DNA of 64,000 nucleotides from an uncultured Lysobacteraceae bacterium (GTDB taxonomy: Bacteria; Pseudomonadota; Gammaproteobacteria; Xanthomonadales; Xanthomonadaceae): NCBI GenBank assembly GCA_946480825.1, contig CAMLLG010000005.1, forward strand, positions 24,816-88,815. The letters are read 5' to 3'. Below, piece after piece: positions 53,770-63,892 of the stretch. Made by a program: the position numbers and the translations under genes. The notes below the pieces were generated by a model that had not been told where the DNA came from, did no database searches, and worked only from the letters and a program-made list of their open reading frames with translations. How positions within the stretch are numbered: the first letter of the stretch is position 1; each line of letters opens with the position of its first letter.

Positions 53770-54281
53770 GGGATCCCGTCCTGGGTGCTGCAGAGGTAAA
53801 ACCAGTATAGCCACGAGTCGATCCTTCGTTGATGTCTTCGCCCGGGCAAGACCAAGCACGCCATGGCACCGCGGCAAGCCGCTCGCCAGGTCGCTCACTG
53901 TCCCTGTAGTGACCTCCGGGCGCGAAGCGTTTCATCCGCACGCCGCCCGCGCACGGAGAGGAAGGCGCGGCGGCGTCGACGATCGCGCCCCGCGATCGGA
54001 CCGCATCGCGACCTGAAACGTTTCGGCTCCGAACCTCACCACACAAACGAGCGACCCGCACGTCGAGCCCGGTCGCTTCGGACACCCACATTGCGATCCG
54101 CGTCGAGCGATGCGCGTTCGCGGTCGCATCGACGACCCGCACCAGAACCCTCGACGGCGAAGACCTCGGCCATCCGCACACACGAAAACGACCGCTCGCG
54201 GGGCATCGAATGAAGGCGACGCAGCGACAGCGCCATGGGCCACCACGCATCGATCGAATCACGCATACGAAGGAGATCGCG
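53770..54281. promoter_or_regulatory. 512-bp divergent control region
   Basis: Separates the sigma-factor operon (leftward) from the secreted protease (rightward). On the minus strand TATACT (53809 to 53804) is a fair -10 for the sigma gene, with only a weak -35. The protease ATG 54282 has a good SD (AAGGAG). No other gene is convincing here; ECF sigma factors often act on their own promoter, so target sites may lie in this region. Confidence 0.5.
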
Positions 54282-56828
54282 ATGAACAGAATCTGGGGAT
54301 TTTTCCTCGCCGCACTGGTCCTGACGCTGCCCGCGCCGGGATTCGCCAAAATGTACGAGGTACCGAAGAGCTTTTCGCTGGCGGACAAATCGCTGGACCG
54401 TTTGGACCTCAAAACGATGGCCCGGATCGATCCGGAACGCCTGCTCGCGGAAGACCAGGCGCGCGCCAAAAGCCCCAAGCGTCCCGGCCCGCTGCGCTTC
54501 GCCGTCGCCGAAGACGCGACCTTCACGCCGGAGAATTCCGGCACCTGGCAGAACGTGCCCGACGGGCGTCTCTGGCGGCTGCGCATCCAGTCGCCGGGCG
54601 CGGTGAGCCACAACCTCGGCATCACCCGTTTCGGCCTGCCCGACGGCGCGAAGCTCTGGGTCTACGATCCCGCCCACAAGCGCGTGGAAGGCCCCTACAC
54701 CTCGCGTCACCGCAACCAGGACGGCAGTCTGTGGACGCCGATCATCGATGGCGACGAGATCGTGATCGAGCTGTTCGTGCCCAGCGGCGTTTCCCGGCCG
54801 GCGGTGACCATCGGCAAGATCAACAAGGGCTATCGCGATTTCTCGAAGGACGGCGCGAACAAGAGCGGTAGCTGCAACAACGACGTGATCTGTACCGAAG
54901 GCGACGCCTGGCGCGATCAGATCCGCGCGGTCGCCCGCTACAGTATCGGCGGCACCGGCCTGTGTTCAGGTCAACTCGTGAACAACACGGCGCTCGATTT
55001 CAAGCCGTATTTTCTCAGCGCCCACCACTGCGGCGTCACGACCGCGAACGATGACACATTGGTGTTCTACTGGAACTTCGAATCTCCGGTCTGCGGCAAT
55101 CAGAGCGGCGGCAGTCTGGCCGACAATCAGACCGGCGCGACCTTCCGGGCGTCGAGCGCGGCGAGCGATTTCCTGCTGGTCGAGCTGAATGCCACACCCG
55201 ACCCGTCTTTCAATGTCTTCTATTCGGGCTGGGACGCCAGCGGCGCGGCGCCTGCCTCCACGGTAGGCATCCATCACCCCAGCGGCGACGAGAAATCGAT
55301 CTCTTTCAACACCAACGCGGTCACCAGCACCGCCTACCTCTCCAACACCGTCAGCGCCACGGCGAACCACTGGCGGGTCGACGACTGGGAAGACGGCACC
55401 ACCGAAGGCGGTTCGTCCGGTTCCTGTTTGTGGGACGCCGCAACCAAGCGCTGCGTGGGCCAGCTGCACGGCGGCTATGCGCTTTGCTCAGCACCGAACG
55501 ATTCCGACTGGTACGGCAAGCTCAGCGTGAGCTGGACCGGCGGCGGAACGAACGCCACGCGCCTCAGCAACTGGCTCGATCCGGGCAATACCGGGACGCT
55601 GGCGATGGACGGCGACCCGCACATCACCACGCTCGACGGAACCCGCTACGACTTCCAGGGCGCCGGCGAATATGTGCTGCTGCGCGACGGCGGCGGCATG
55701 GAAGTGCAGGCGCGGATGGCGCCGATCGCGACGACGTTCAACCCCGGGCCCGACCCGTATACCGGGCTGGCGACCTGCGTGAGTCTCAACACCGCGGTGG
55801 CGGCGCGCGTGGGCAAACACCGCGTGACCTATCAGCCGAACCTGAGCGGCGTGCCCGACCCCGGCGGCCTGCAGCTGCGCGTGGACGGCGAACTCATGAC
55901 CCTGAGCCCGACCGGGCTGACCCTGAGCAATGGCGGACGCATCTCGAAAACCGCGGCACCGGGCGGCATCACGATCGCGTTTCCCGATCGTTACACCCTG
56001 TTCGTGACGCCGGGCTGGTGGGCTTCGCAGAGCAAGTGGTACCTCAACATCGGCATGGTCCGCACCTCCGGCACGGGAGGTCTCTCCGGCGCTTCGCCGG
56101 GCGGCGCGGGCAACGCGGTCGCAGGCGGACTCGGCGGTGTCGTTCCCGCGGGAAGCTGGTTGCCGTCGCTTCCGGACGGCGCATCGATGGGACCGATGCC
56201 GGCATCGCTGCAGGATCGTTATGACGGTCTCTACCGCAAGTTCGGCGACGCCTGGCGCGTGACCGGCACCACCACGCTGTTCGATTATGCGCGGGGCACG
56301 TCGACCGACACCTTCACGCTGAAGACCTGGCCGATGGCGCAGCCGCCGTGCACGCTACCGGATGCGAAGCCCGTGAAGCCGATGAGTCTGGCGGTCGCAC
56401 AGCGGGCCTGCAGCGCAATCCAGGACGACAAGACGCGCGCGAACTGCGTGTTCGACGTCAGGGTCACGGGCGAGCCCGGTTTCGCGAAGACGTACCAGTT
56501 GAGTCAGCGGATCGCCGCATATGCGACCAGGATCGCCCTGCATGGCGATCTGCGTGCCACGCGGTACGGTCATGCGGCGACGTTCACGGCGACGGTCTCG
56601 CGCATGCGCGGTGCGAAAGGCGTTCCGACCGGAGCCGTACAATTCATGGTCGACGGCAAGCGCGCGGGCGAGCCGATCGCGCTCGATGCGAACGGGCGCG
56701 CGACCTGGAAGGCGACGGATCTCGCGCCCGGCACGCACAGCATCGTGGCCAGTTATGTGCCGGATGCGGAAACCGCATTCTTGCCCAGCGTCAGCTCCGA
56801 AGAAGCGTACGTCGTCGCCAAGCATTGA
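54282..56828 (+). CDS. Secreted S1E-type serine protease (lysyl endopeptidase-like) with VWD and Ig-like domains
   Basis: 848 residues. Signal peptide ends PGFA. A propeptide-like part (to about 210) precedes the catalytic domain: His249 in FLSAHHCG, Asp296 in ASDFLLVEL, Ser379 in EGGSSGSCLWD, with the Cys of API-type proteases. From about 445 follows a von Willebrand type-D-like domain (GDPHITTLDGTRYDF, ... ADGGGMEVQARM-like). The last 100 residues are an Ig-like repeat (RYGHAATFTATVSRM, GAVQFMVDGKRAGEPI, GTHSIVASYVPDAE). Secreted, likely for prey or polymer breakdown. It is divergent from the sigma/TPR-CHAT operon. Confidence 0.88.
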   Translation: MNRIWGFFLAALVLTLPAPGFAKMYEVPKSFSLADKSLDRLDLKTMARIDPERLLAEDQARAKSPKRPGPLRFAVAEDATFTPENSGTWQNVPDGRLWRLRIQSPGAVSHNLGITRFGLPDGAKLWVYDPAHKRVEGPYTSRHRNQDGSLWTPIIDGDEIVIELFVPSGVSRPAVTIGKINKGYRDFSKDGANKSGSCNNDVICTEGDAWRDQIRAVARYSIGGTGLCSGQLVNNTALDFKPYFLSAHHCGVTTANDDTLVFYWNFESPVCGNQSGGSLADNQTGATFRASSAASDFLLVELNATPDPSFNVFYSGWDASGAAPASTVGIHHPSGDEKSISFNTNAVTSTAYLSNTVSATANHWRVDDWEDGTTEGGSSGSCLWDAATKRCVGQLHGGYALCSAPNDSDWYGKLSVSWTGGGTNATRLSNWLDPGNTGTLAMDGDPHITTLDGTRYDFQGAGEYVLLRDGGGMEVQARMAPIATTFNPGPDPYTGLATCVSLNTAVAARVGKHRVTYQPNLSGVPDPGGLQLRVDGELMTLSPTGLTLSNGGRISKTAAPGGITIAFPDRYTLFVTPGWWASQSKWYLNIGMVRTSGTGGLSGASPGGAGNAVAGGLGGVVPAGSWLPSLPDGASMGPMPASLQDRYDGLYRKFGDAWRVTGTTTLFDYARGTSTDTFTLKTWPMAQPPCTLPDAKPVKPMSLAVAQRACSAIQDDKTRANCVFDVRVTGEPGFAKTYQLSQRIAAYATRIALHGDLRATRYGHAATFTATVSRMRGAKGVPTGAVQFMVDGKRAGEPIALDANGRATWKATDLAPGTHSIVASYVPDAETAFLPSVSSEEAYVVAKH

Positions 56829-57033
56829 AAACGCAAGCGAGCGTGGGATCGTCGCGATTACGGTCGCGCGATCCTGCGGCTCCCGACGAAGGGCAGACGA
56901 CCGGCTCAGCCCCGAATGGCTGAAAAGCGAACCGAGCGCATCGGCGATGGCGCGTGCCGGAGCCAGCCCGGACATGCGCCTGAACGGCAATTCGAACAAC
57001 GCGCCATGCGCGCGTTCACCCAGGAGTTTTCTC

Positions 57034-57486
57034 ATGGCTGCGATCAAGAGTGCGTGGTGGATCTCCGTACTTGCCCTTGCCGCGACGACCGCTCACGCGG
57101 GTCCCTGGACAGTTTCGGGAAGGATGTCAAAGGAGAATTCAGCCGGTCAGAGCAGGATGTTGCTCAGCGTTTCGGACGAAAACGGACTTCCCGTGACCGG
57201 ACTGACCGCCGACAGCTTCAAGGTAGGCAGCGTTCTGTGCGATGCGAACGGGAACGGCTGCGGCGTCCATCAGGGCAGTATCAGCGCTGTCTCGGAGCGG
57301 GGCGATGCTGCAGGCGCAGGGGTCTACATCGTCGCATTCGAAAAGGGCCAGCGGCCGGGGGTCGTGACATCGGGCTACGGAGAAGCCGTGGTCCGCGTGG
57401 GAATGTTGCGGGTGGTGTCGGCGACACCAGGCGCCGTTCGCAGAGAATTCGTCCAGCGCGCGCAACAGATCTTCAGCGCTCCCTGA
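57034..57486 (+). CDS. Small secreted protein, unknown
   Basis: 150 residues from ATG 57034 with SD CAGGAG. Signal peptide (WWISVLALAATTAHAG). The rest is predicted beta-rich (SGRMSKENSAGQSRMLLSVS, GLTADSFKVGSVLCDANGNGCG). One Cys pair (VLCDANGNGC). It follows the protease gene by 205 bp and may share its promoter or a separate one. No family recognised. Confidence 0.6.
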   Translation: MAAIKSAWWISVLALAATTAHAGPWTVSGRMSKENSAGQSRMLLSVSDENGLPVTGLTADSFKVGSVLCDANGNGCGVHQGSISAVSERGDAAGAGVYIVAFEKGQRPGVVTSGYGEAVVRVGMLRVVSATPGAVRREFVQRAQQIFSAP

Positions 57487-57708
57487 AGCAGCGGCATCCA
57501 TCGACGAAGCAAGGACGCCCGCGATCGCCGCGAAGGCAGTACCGATCCTCGGAAACAGTGGCCGACAAGGTCGATCATGGATAGCCGATGTCCCGGTACA
57601 CGCTCTGTCGTGCCCCGGGACACCCATGTCGACTGGGCGGCGGTGGACCCGGGCGACGGTGTGCCGCGCAGATCCGAACCGGACATGGACTGAGCCCGGA
57701 ACGACCGA

Positions 57709-58167
57709 TCAGGCCGCCGCCAGCACCTTGCGCATCCGGTCGAAGTCCTTGCGGTACTGCTTCGCGAGCTTCGTCTTCTGCGCCGCGCTCAGGATCTTGC
57801 CGGAGACCTGGAAGAACTTCTTTTCTTCTTCCTTCAGATGGTGATGCACCTTCTCGGAGAGCTTGCGCGCCTTGGCCAGCCAGCCGCGATGATTCACCCC
57901 GAGCACCTGCATGTCTTCGATGATCTCGTCGATCTCGTGATGCTCGGACAGCGCGTGGCGGGACGATGCCAGCCCCATGTCGGTCATCAGGATCGGTGCG
58001 TAGAGATAGCGCTCCTCGGAGGCGGCGTGCGCGGCCAGTTCGATGCGCAGCGCGGTGAACAGCGATTGCCGGTCCTGGGTGTGCGGCTTCGAACGCAACA
58101 GCCTGCGGCACAGCGAACGCTGGGTTTCGTGGCTTTCGCGCAGCGCGTCGTAGATGGTTTCCGGCAT
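57709..58167 (-). CDS. Hemerythrin-domain protein
   Basis: 152 residues from ATG 58167 with SD GAAGGAG. Conserved His/Glu of the HHE fold: ALRESHETQRSL, AAHAASEERYLYAP, LSEHHEIDEIIEDM, VHHHLKEEEKKFFQVSGKILSAAQ. A di-iron, cytosolic protein that binds oxygen or handles redox stress. Monocistronic. Confidence 0.9.
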   Translation of the reverse strand: MPETIYDALRESHETQRSLCRRLLRSKPHTQDRQSLFTALRIELAAHAASEERYLYAPILMTDMGLASSRHALSEHHEIDEIIEDMQVLGVNHRGWLAKARKLSEKVHHHLKEEEKKFFQVSGKILSAAQKTKLAKQYRKDFDRMRKVLAAA

Positions 58168-58280
58168 GACGATGGCTCCTTCGCAGCGTGAACGGGTCGG
58201 GGGGCGCGAGTATGCGCGCATCGGGATCGCAGTCATCAACGACCGCGACCCGCATGATCGTCATGCAAGAAGCACGGACC

Positions 58281-58314
58281 GAAAAGAAACGGCCGGCCGG
58301 ATGCCGGCCGGCCG
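58281..58314 (-). terminator. Terminator downstream of the 158-residue secreted protein
   Basis: On the minus strand CGGCCGGCCGG-CAT-CCGGCCGGCCG is followed by TTTCTTTTC. It lies 20 bp after the stop of the gene at 58334-58810. Confidence 0.85.
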
Positions 58315-58333
58315 CTCGCGTTCGGGGCTGCGC

Positions 58334-58810
58334 TCAGTTCCCGGCGCAGGTATCGCACTTGTACGCGCGCCGCAGGCTGTCCTGGGCGCCGTCGCGATTC
58401 TCGCGCTGTTGCTTCGCGGTCATGCACACCGAGGTCATGCGATTGGAACCGACCGATCGCGTGTATTCGCAGACCATCCGCTCGTCTTCGGCCTTGGCGA
58501 TCGCGGCCTTGATCCATTCCAGATCGTTGAACACTTCGGTGCGCTGGTCCGGCGGCATCTCGTCGAGGGTCTGCGCGCCGCCGAGCATCGCGAGCACGCG
58601 GTCCTGGCGTTCGATCAACGCGGCGCGGTCGCGCTTTTCCATGTCCTTGAAGGCGCCCTTGCCGGCGGCGACCTGCGCGCGCAGTTGGGTCTGCTGGGTG
58701 ACGATGTCGCGGATGGTGAGCTGCTGCGGATCGGCGGACGCGAAGGCGACCGCGCAGGCCAACAGCAGGGCCGCACCGGCGACGAGGGATTTCAGGGAAA
58801 CGACTTTCAT
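58334..58810 (-). CDS. Secreted protein with C-x5-VGSNR-x4-CMT motif
   Basis: 158 residues. Signal peptide (LKSLVAGAALLLACAVAFASA). Helical body (ALIERQDRVLAMLGGAQTLDE) and the paired-Cys motif VCEYTRSVGSNRMTSVCMT, then a second Cys pair at the end (YKCDTCAGN). It is a paralogue of 59076-59522 (same layout and motif). Function unknown; motifs of the type C-x5-(T/V)GS-(R/N) are common in small envelope proteins of this family. Confidence 0.75.
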   Translation of the reverse strand: MKVVSLKSLVAGAALLLACAVAFASADPQQLTIRDIVTQQTQLRAQVAAGKGAFKDMEKRDRAALIERQDRVLAMLGGAQTLDEMPPDQRTEVFNDLEWIKAAIAKAEDERMVCEYTRSVGSNRMTSVCMTAKQQRENRDGAQDSLRRAYKCDTCAGN

Positions 58811-58990
58811 GGCGACACTGGCTCCTGTTCAGGCAATCGTGCGGAAGGAAACGATCGATGGAACGGCTCGGGAAGCGATGGGCGCGCGGGTCTCATGCCG
58901 CGGCGTGTCCGGCGGTCGTCGGCATCGGTGCGACGACGGCAGGCCTTCAGATGTACACCGGGCGGCCGCGTTTTTCCAGCCTCGGGCACA

Positions 58991-59018
58991 AAAAAGCCCC
59001 GGCGACCGGCCGGGGCTT
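58991..59018 (-). terminator. Terminator downstream of the 148-residue secreted protein
   Basis: Minus strand: AGCCCCGGC-CGGTC-GCCGGGGCT followed by a T-run (AAAAAA on the plus strand). It lies 57 bp after the stop of the gene at 59076. Confidence 0.9.
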
Positions 59019-59075
59019 CGCGTCGTGCCTCGATGTCGCGTCGCGGCCGGACCACGCCCGCACCGCGCGGACGGA

Positions 59076-59522
59076 TCAGGGATCGCGGGACATCTGGCCC
59101 TGGGCGTGTTCGCGCAGCTTGCGGCGCTGGCCGACGGTCATGCACTTGTTCTCGGGACGATTGGAGCCGACCGGCTTGATCCGCTCGCAGATCAGGCGGT
59201 TGTCCTCGGCGCGGGCGACCGCGGTGCGAACGTCCGCGAGCGCCTTGTCGAGCGCCGCACGGTCTTCGGGCGACAGCTCGGAGATCGCGGTCTTGCCCTC
59301 GATCAGGGCCAGCACCTGGTCCTGACGCGAGAGGATGTCCTTGCGGTCCTCGTCGGTGAAATAGGAATACTTGCCGGATTTGGATTCGACCACCTTGCGC
59401 AGATCGCCCTGTGCGGTGCGGATCTGGTCGGGCGTGGAGTCGAGCGTGCCCGCGTCTTCGGCGAATGCGGGCGAAGCGAACAGCGTGGCGGCGAGAATCG
59501 CCGTCGGGAGAAGGATGCGCAT
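59076..59522 (-). CDS. Secreted protein, paralogue of the product at 58334-58810
   Basis: 148 residues from ATG 59522. Signal peptide (ILLPTAILAATLFASPAFA). Helical body (ILSRQDQVLALIEGKTAISELSPEDR) and motif ICERIKPVGSNRPENKCMT. Shares C-x5-VGSNR-x4-CMT with its neighbour; here the tail is basic (GQRRKLREHAQ) and has no second Cys pair. Tandem but each with its own terminator. Confidence 0.75.
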   Translation of the reverse strand: MRILLPTAILAATLFASPAFAEDAGTLDSTPDQIRTAQGDLRKVVESKSGKYSYFTDEDRKDILSRQDQVLALIEGKTAISELSPEDRAALDKALADVRTAVARAEDNRLICERIKPVGSNRPENKCMTVGQRRKLREHAQGQMSRDP

Positions 59523-59638
59523 GGAGGATTCAGGATACGGAGGTAGAACCCGTATTGGAGCACAGGCGACCGCTATCCCGGCCATGACGAAGGTCATGGC
59601 CGGGCGCTCGCCTCGCAAACTTCAGGTGCGCCGCAACG

Positions 59639-60940
<1,302 letters not shown>

Positions 60941-60978
60941 GGCGGTGTTCCTGCGGGGAAGAGGGTGTCGTGTCTTTT

Positions 60979-61054
60979 CGTAGGAGGGCCTTCAGGCCCG
61001 AGCCTTTTCCTCACGAAAGGAGATCAAATGCTCGGGGCTAAAGCCCCTCCTACG
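60979..61054. repeat. Inverted pair of CGTAGGAGGGCCTTCAGGCCC-type repeats
   Basis: Left unit 60979-61003 (with own hairpin GGGCCTTCAGGCCC) and right unit 61030-61054 (GGGGCTAAAGCCCC) are inverted to each other, 26 bases apart, inside the aceB-aceA gap. They probably fold in the transcript and may lower or separate aceA expression. Confidence 0.75.
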
Positions 61055-61070
61055 GGAGTGCGGGCGATGG

Positions 61071-62717
61071 TCAATCGATGCGTTCGTACGCCGGAAGCGT
61101 GAGGAAATCCGCGAGCGTGTCGCGGTGGGTGAGGTCGGCGAGCAGCGCGATCGCTTCGTCGACACGCGCGATGCCCGCGACGGTGGGATCGGCGGCGAGC
61201 TTCGACGGCAATCCGATCAGCGCGCGGTCCAGCAATGCGAAATCGACCGGCGAACCGTCGTCGAGATACAGCTGACCCTCGCGCGACTCTTGGTCGCGCG
61301 GATCGGCATGATGCAGCCACTGCCACAGCTGCGCGCGCGAGATTTCGGCGGTGGCGGCGTCTTCCATCATCCCGTGGATCGGCACGCAGCCGTTGCCGTC
61401 CAGCCACGCGGCCAGATAGCGCACGCAGACTTCCACGTTCCCGTAGAAACCGGCGGCGGTGATCGTGCCCAGCGAGGGTTTCAGCAGATCCTCGGCCGTG
61501 ACGTTCACGTCTTCGCGGCGCACGTCATGCTGATGCGGTCCCGGCATGCGCGCGTCGAAGATGTCGCGCGCCAGCGCGACCATACCCGGATGCGCGACCC
61601 AGGTGCCGTCGTGGCCGGCGTTGGCTTCGCGCAGCTTGTCGGCTTCCACCCGCGCGAACGCGGCGGCGTTCGCTTCGGCATCGCGCGGATTGGGAATCTG
61701 CGCGGCCATGCCGCCCATCGCGTGCGCGCCGCGGCGGTGGCAGGTCTTGATCAGCAGTTCCGAATACGCCTTGAGGAACGGCTGGGTCATCGTCACCTGG
61801 CCGCGCTCGGGCAACACCCGGTCGCGATGCGCGCGCAGGGTCTTGATGTAGGAAAAGATGTAATCCCAGCGGCCGCAGTTCAAACCGACGATGCGGCTGC
61901 GCAGCGCATGCAGGATCTCGTCCATCTCGAACGCCGCCGGCAGCGTTTCGATCAGCACGGTGACCTTCATCGCGCCCTGCGGCAGATTCAGCTGCACCTC
62001 GATCTCGTCCAACACCGCGTTCCACAGCGCGGCTTCTTCCATGCACTGCAGCTTGGGCAGGTAGAAGTACGGGCCGCGGTCGCGTGCCGTCAGAGCGGAC
62101 GCGTTGTGGAACGCGAACAGCGCGAGGTCGAACAGGCCGCCGGAGATCGGCGCGCCGTCGACGATCACGTGCTTCTCGTCGAGATGCCAGCCGCGCGGGC
62201 GCACCAGCAGCACCGCGCGCTCCGCGTCCGGCTTCAGTCGGTACTGCTTGCCGTTGCCGTCGAATGCCAATGTCCCGGCGACCGCATCGCGGAGCGCGCG
62301 CTGGCCCTGGATCAGGTTCGCCCAGGTCGGGGCGGTCGAGTCCTCGAAGTCGGCCATGTAGCAGTTGGCGCCCGAGTTCAGGGCATTGATGACCATCTTG
62401 GGATCGACCGGGCCGGTGATCTCCACCCGGCGGTCGAGCAGCGCCGCCGGGATCGGCGCCACCCGCCAGTCGCCTTCGCGGATCGCACGGGTGTCGTCGC
62501 GGAAGGCCGGCAGCGCGCCGGCGTCGAATTCGGACTGCCGGGCCTGCCGCGCGGCCAGCCGCAGCTGGCGCTGGGGCTCGAAGCGGTGGTGCAGGCGGGT
62601 GAGCAATGCCAACGCGGCGGGCGTCAGCAGGGCGTCCTGTCCCTCGGCCTGACCGGCGACGCGAAGACCGCCCGGTTGATCGGAGACCTCATCGTTGGGC
62701 TTGAGGACTGCGGACAT
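61071..62717 (-). CDS. aceB: Malate synthase A
   Basis: 548 residues. Condenses glyoxylate and acetyl-CoA. Visible are NCYMADFEDSTAPTWANLIQGQRAL-like (quoted in part: YMADFEDSTAPTW), VLIETLPAAFEMDEILHALR (catalytic region with Glu), GLNCGRWDYIFSYIKT and the C-terminal active Asp region DAATAEISRAQLWQW. First gene of the glyoxylate operon; divergent from the LysR gene. Confidence 0.97.
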   Translation of the reverse strand: MSAVLKPNDEVSDQPGGLRVAGQAEGQDALLTPAALALLTRLHHRFEPQRQLRLAARQARQSEFDAGALPAFRDDTRAIREGDWRVAPIPAALLDRRVEITGPVDPKMVINALNSGANCYMADFEDSTAPTWANLIQGQRALRDAVAGTLAFDGNGKQYRLKPDAERAVLLVRPRGWHLDEKHVIVDGAPISGGLFDLALFAFHNASALTARDRGPYFYLPKLQCMEEAALWNAVLDEIEVQLNLPQGAMKVTVLIETLPAAFEMDEILHALRSRIVGLNCGRWDYIFSYIKTLRAHRDRVLPERGQVTMTQPFLKAYSELLIKTCHRRGAHAMGGMAAQIPNPRDAEANAAAFARVEADKLREANAGHDGTWVAHPGMVALARDIFDARMPGPHQHDVRREDVNVTAEDLLKPSLGTITAAGFYGNVEVCVRYLAAWLDGNGCVPIHGMMEDAATAEISRAQLWQWLHHADPRDQESREGQLYLDDGSPVDFALLDRALIGLPSKLAADPTVAGIARVDEAIALLADLTHRDTLADFLTLPAYERID

Positions 62718-62776
62718 CGGAAACTCCAGAACACGACGTGGGGTTTCAACATCCGCCTCGGTACGGTATTTGACAA

Positions 62777-62808
62777 CTCAGTTTTTGCAATGCACAACAT
62801 AAACTGAG
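62777..62808. promoter_or_regulatory. Dyad CTCAGTTT-N16-AAACTGAG, candidate LysR operator
   Basis: A perfect 8-bp inverted repeat in the 206-bp gap between aceB (start 62717) and the LysR gene (62924). Inside lies TTGCAATGCACAACAT, and TTGACA overlaps its left side (62770-62775). The region is clearly AT-richer than the genes. It fits a LysR-type site that controls both directions. Confidence 0.5.
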
Positions 62809-62923
62809 CTTATATCTGTGATTCGACGAAGGTCGTATCGTTTGAAACGCGCATGCAACCCATTGATTCATGGTCGCGATCAAATGGATCGCACCGTGCC
62901 CGCCCCGCTTCGAGACACCCGCC

Positions 62924-63892
62924 ATGGCCGACGAGAGCAGCCACAGTCCCCGTTTCGGCTACAAGGCCGACCGTCTGAAACCCCTCCGGGCGTTCTGCCA
63001 GGTCGCCCGCCTCGGCTCCGTTTCGCGCGCGGCCGAGGCGCTCTACCTCAGCCAGCCGGCGATCACCCTGCAGCTGCAGGCGCTGGAGCGCGAGCTGGGG
63101 GTGCGGCTGTTCGAGCGCACCGGCCGACGGCTCACGCCCACCCGCGAGGGCGACGCGCTGTACGAGCTGGCGCGGCCGCTGGTCGAGGGTATCGACGCCC
63201 TGCCCGCCGCCTTCCGCGAACAGATCCGCGGCCTGGATGCCGGCGAGCTGCACGTCGCCGCCGGCAGTTCGACCATCCTCTATCTGCTGCCGAAGATCGT
63301 GGAGGCCTATCGCAAGGCGCATCCCGAGGTCCGGCTGATCCTGCACAACGTCACCGGCGCCGGCGGGCTGGATCAATTGCGCAAGGACGAAGTCGATCTC
63401 GCGGTGGGCTCGATGCTCGAAGTGCCGGGCGACATCGACTACGCCCCGGTGTACCGCTTCGAACCGATGCTGATCGCCCCGCCCAACCACCCGCTGGCGA
63501 ACAAGCCCGACCTCAAACTCGAAGACCTCTCGCCCTACGGCCTGATCCTGCCGCCGCAGCGGCTCACCACCTACCGCCTCGTCGATCTGGTGTTCCAGCA
63601 GAACCGCGTGCCCTACACCGTCGCCCTCGAAGTCGGCGGCTGGGAAGTCATCAAACAGTACGTCGCCATGGGCCTGGGCATCAGCATCGTCACCTCGATC
63701 TGCCTGACCGACGCCGACCGCACCCGCCTCGCCGCCCGATCGCTGGCGAAATACTTTCCCTCACGCAGCTACGGCGTGGTCATGCGCAAAGGCAAATACC
63801 TGTCGCAACAGGCCCGGGATTTCGTGGAGTTGATCCAACCGCAGATCCTGGCGCCGCGGGAGTACGATGAGACGGGGCATTCGGGGAGGTAA
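62924..63892 (+). CDS. LysR-family regulator, probably of the glyoxylate shunt
   Basis: 322 residues from ATG 62924 (MADESSHSPRFGY). N-terminal winged HTH (LKPLRAFCQVARLGSVSRAAEALYLSQPAITLQLQALERELG; shown in parts such as SVSRAAEALYLSQPAI) and C-terminal LysR substrate domain (ELHVAAGSSTILYLLPKIV, DLAVGSMLEVPGD, ITSICLTD-like). It is CysB-like in length. Divergent from aceBA, so it probably responds to acetate, glyoxylate or a TCA intermediate. After it, 63893-64000 holds no gene. Confidence 0.9.
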   Translation: MADESSHSPRFGYKADRLKPLRAFCQVARLGSVSRAAEALYLSQPAITLQLQALERELGVRLFERTGRRLTPTREGDALYELARPLVEGIDALPAAFREQIRGLDAGELHVAAGSSTILYLLPKIVEAYRKAHPEVRLILHNVTGAGGLDQLRKDEVDLAVGSMLEVPGDIDYAPVYRFEPMLIAPPNHPLANKPDLKLEDLSPYGLILPPQRLTTYRLVDLVFQQNRVPYTVALEVGGWEVIKQYVAMGLGISIVTSICLTDADRTRLAARSLAKYFPSRSYGVVMRKGKYLSQQARDFVELIQPQILAPREYDETGHSGR

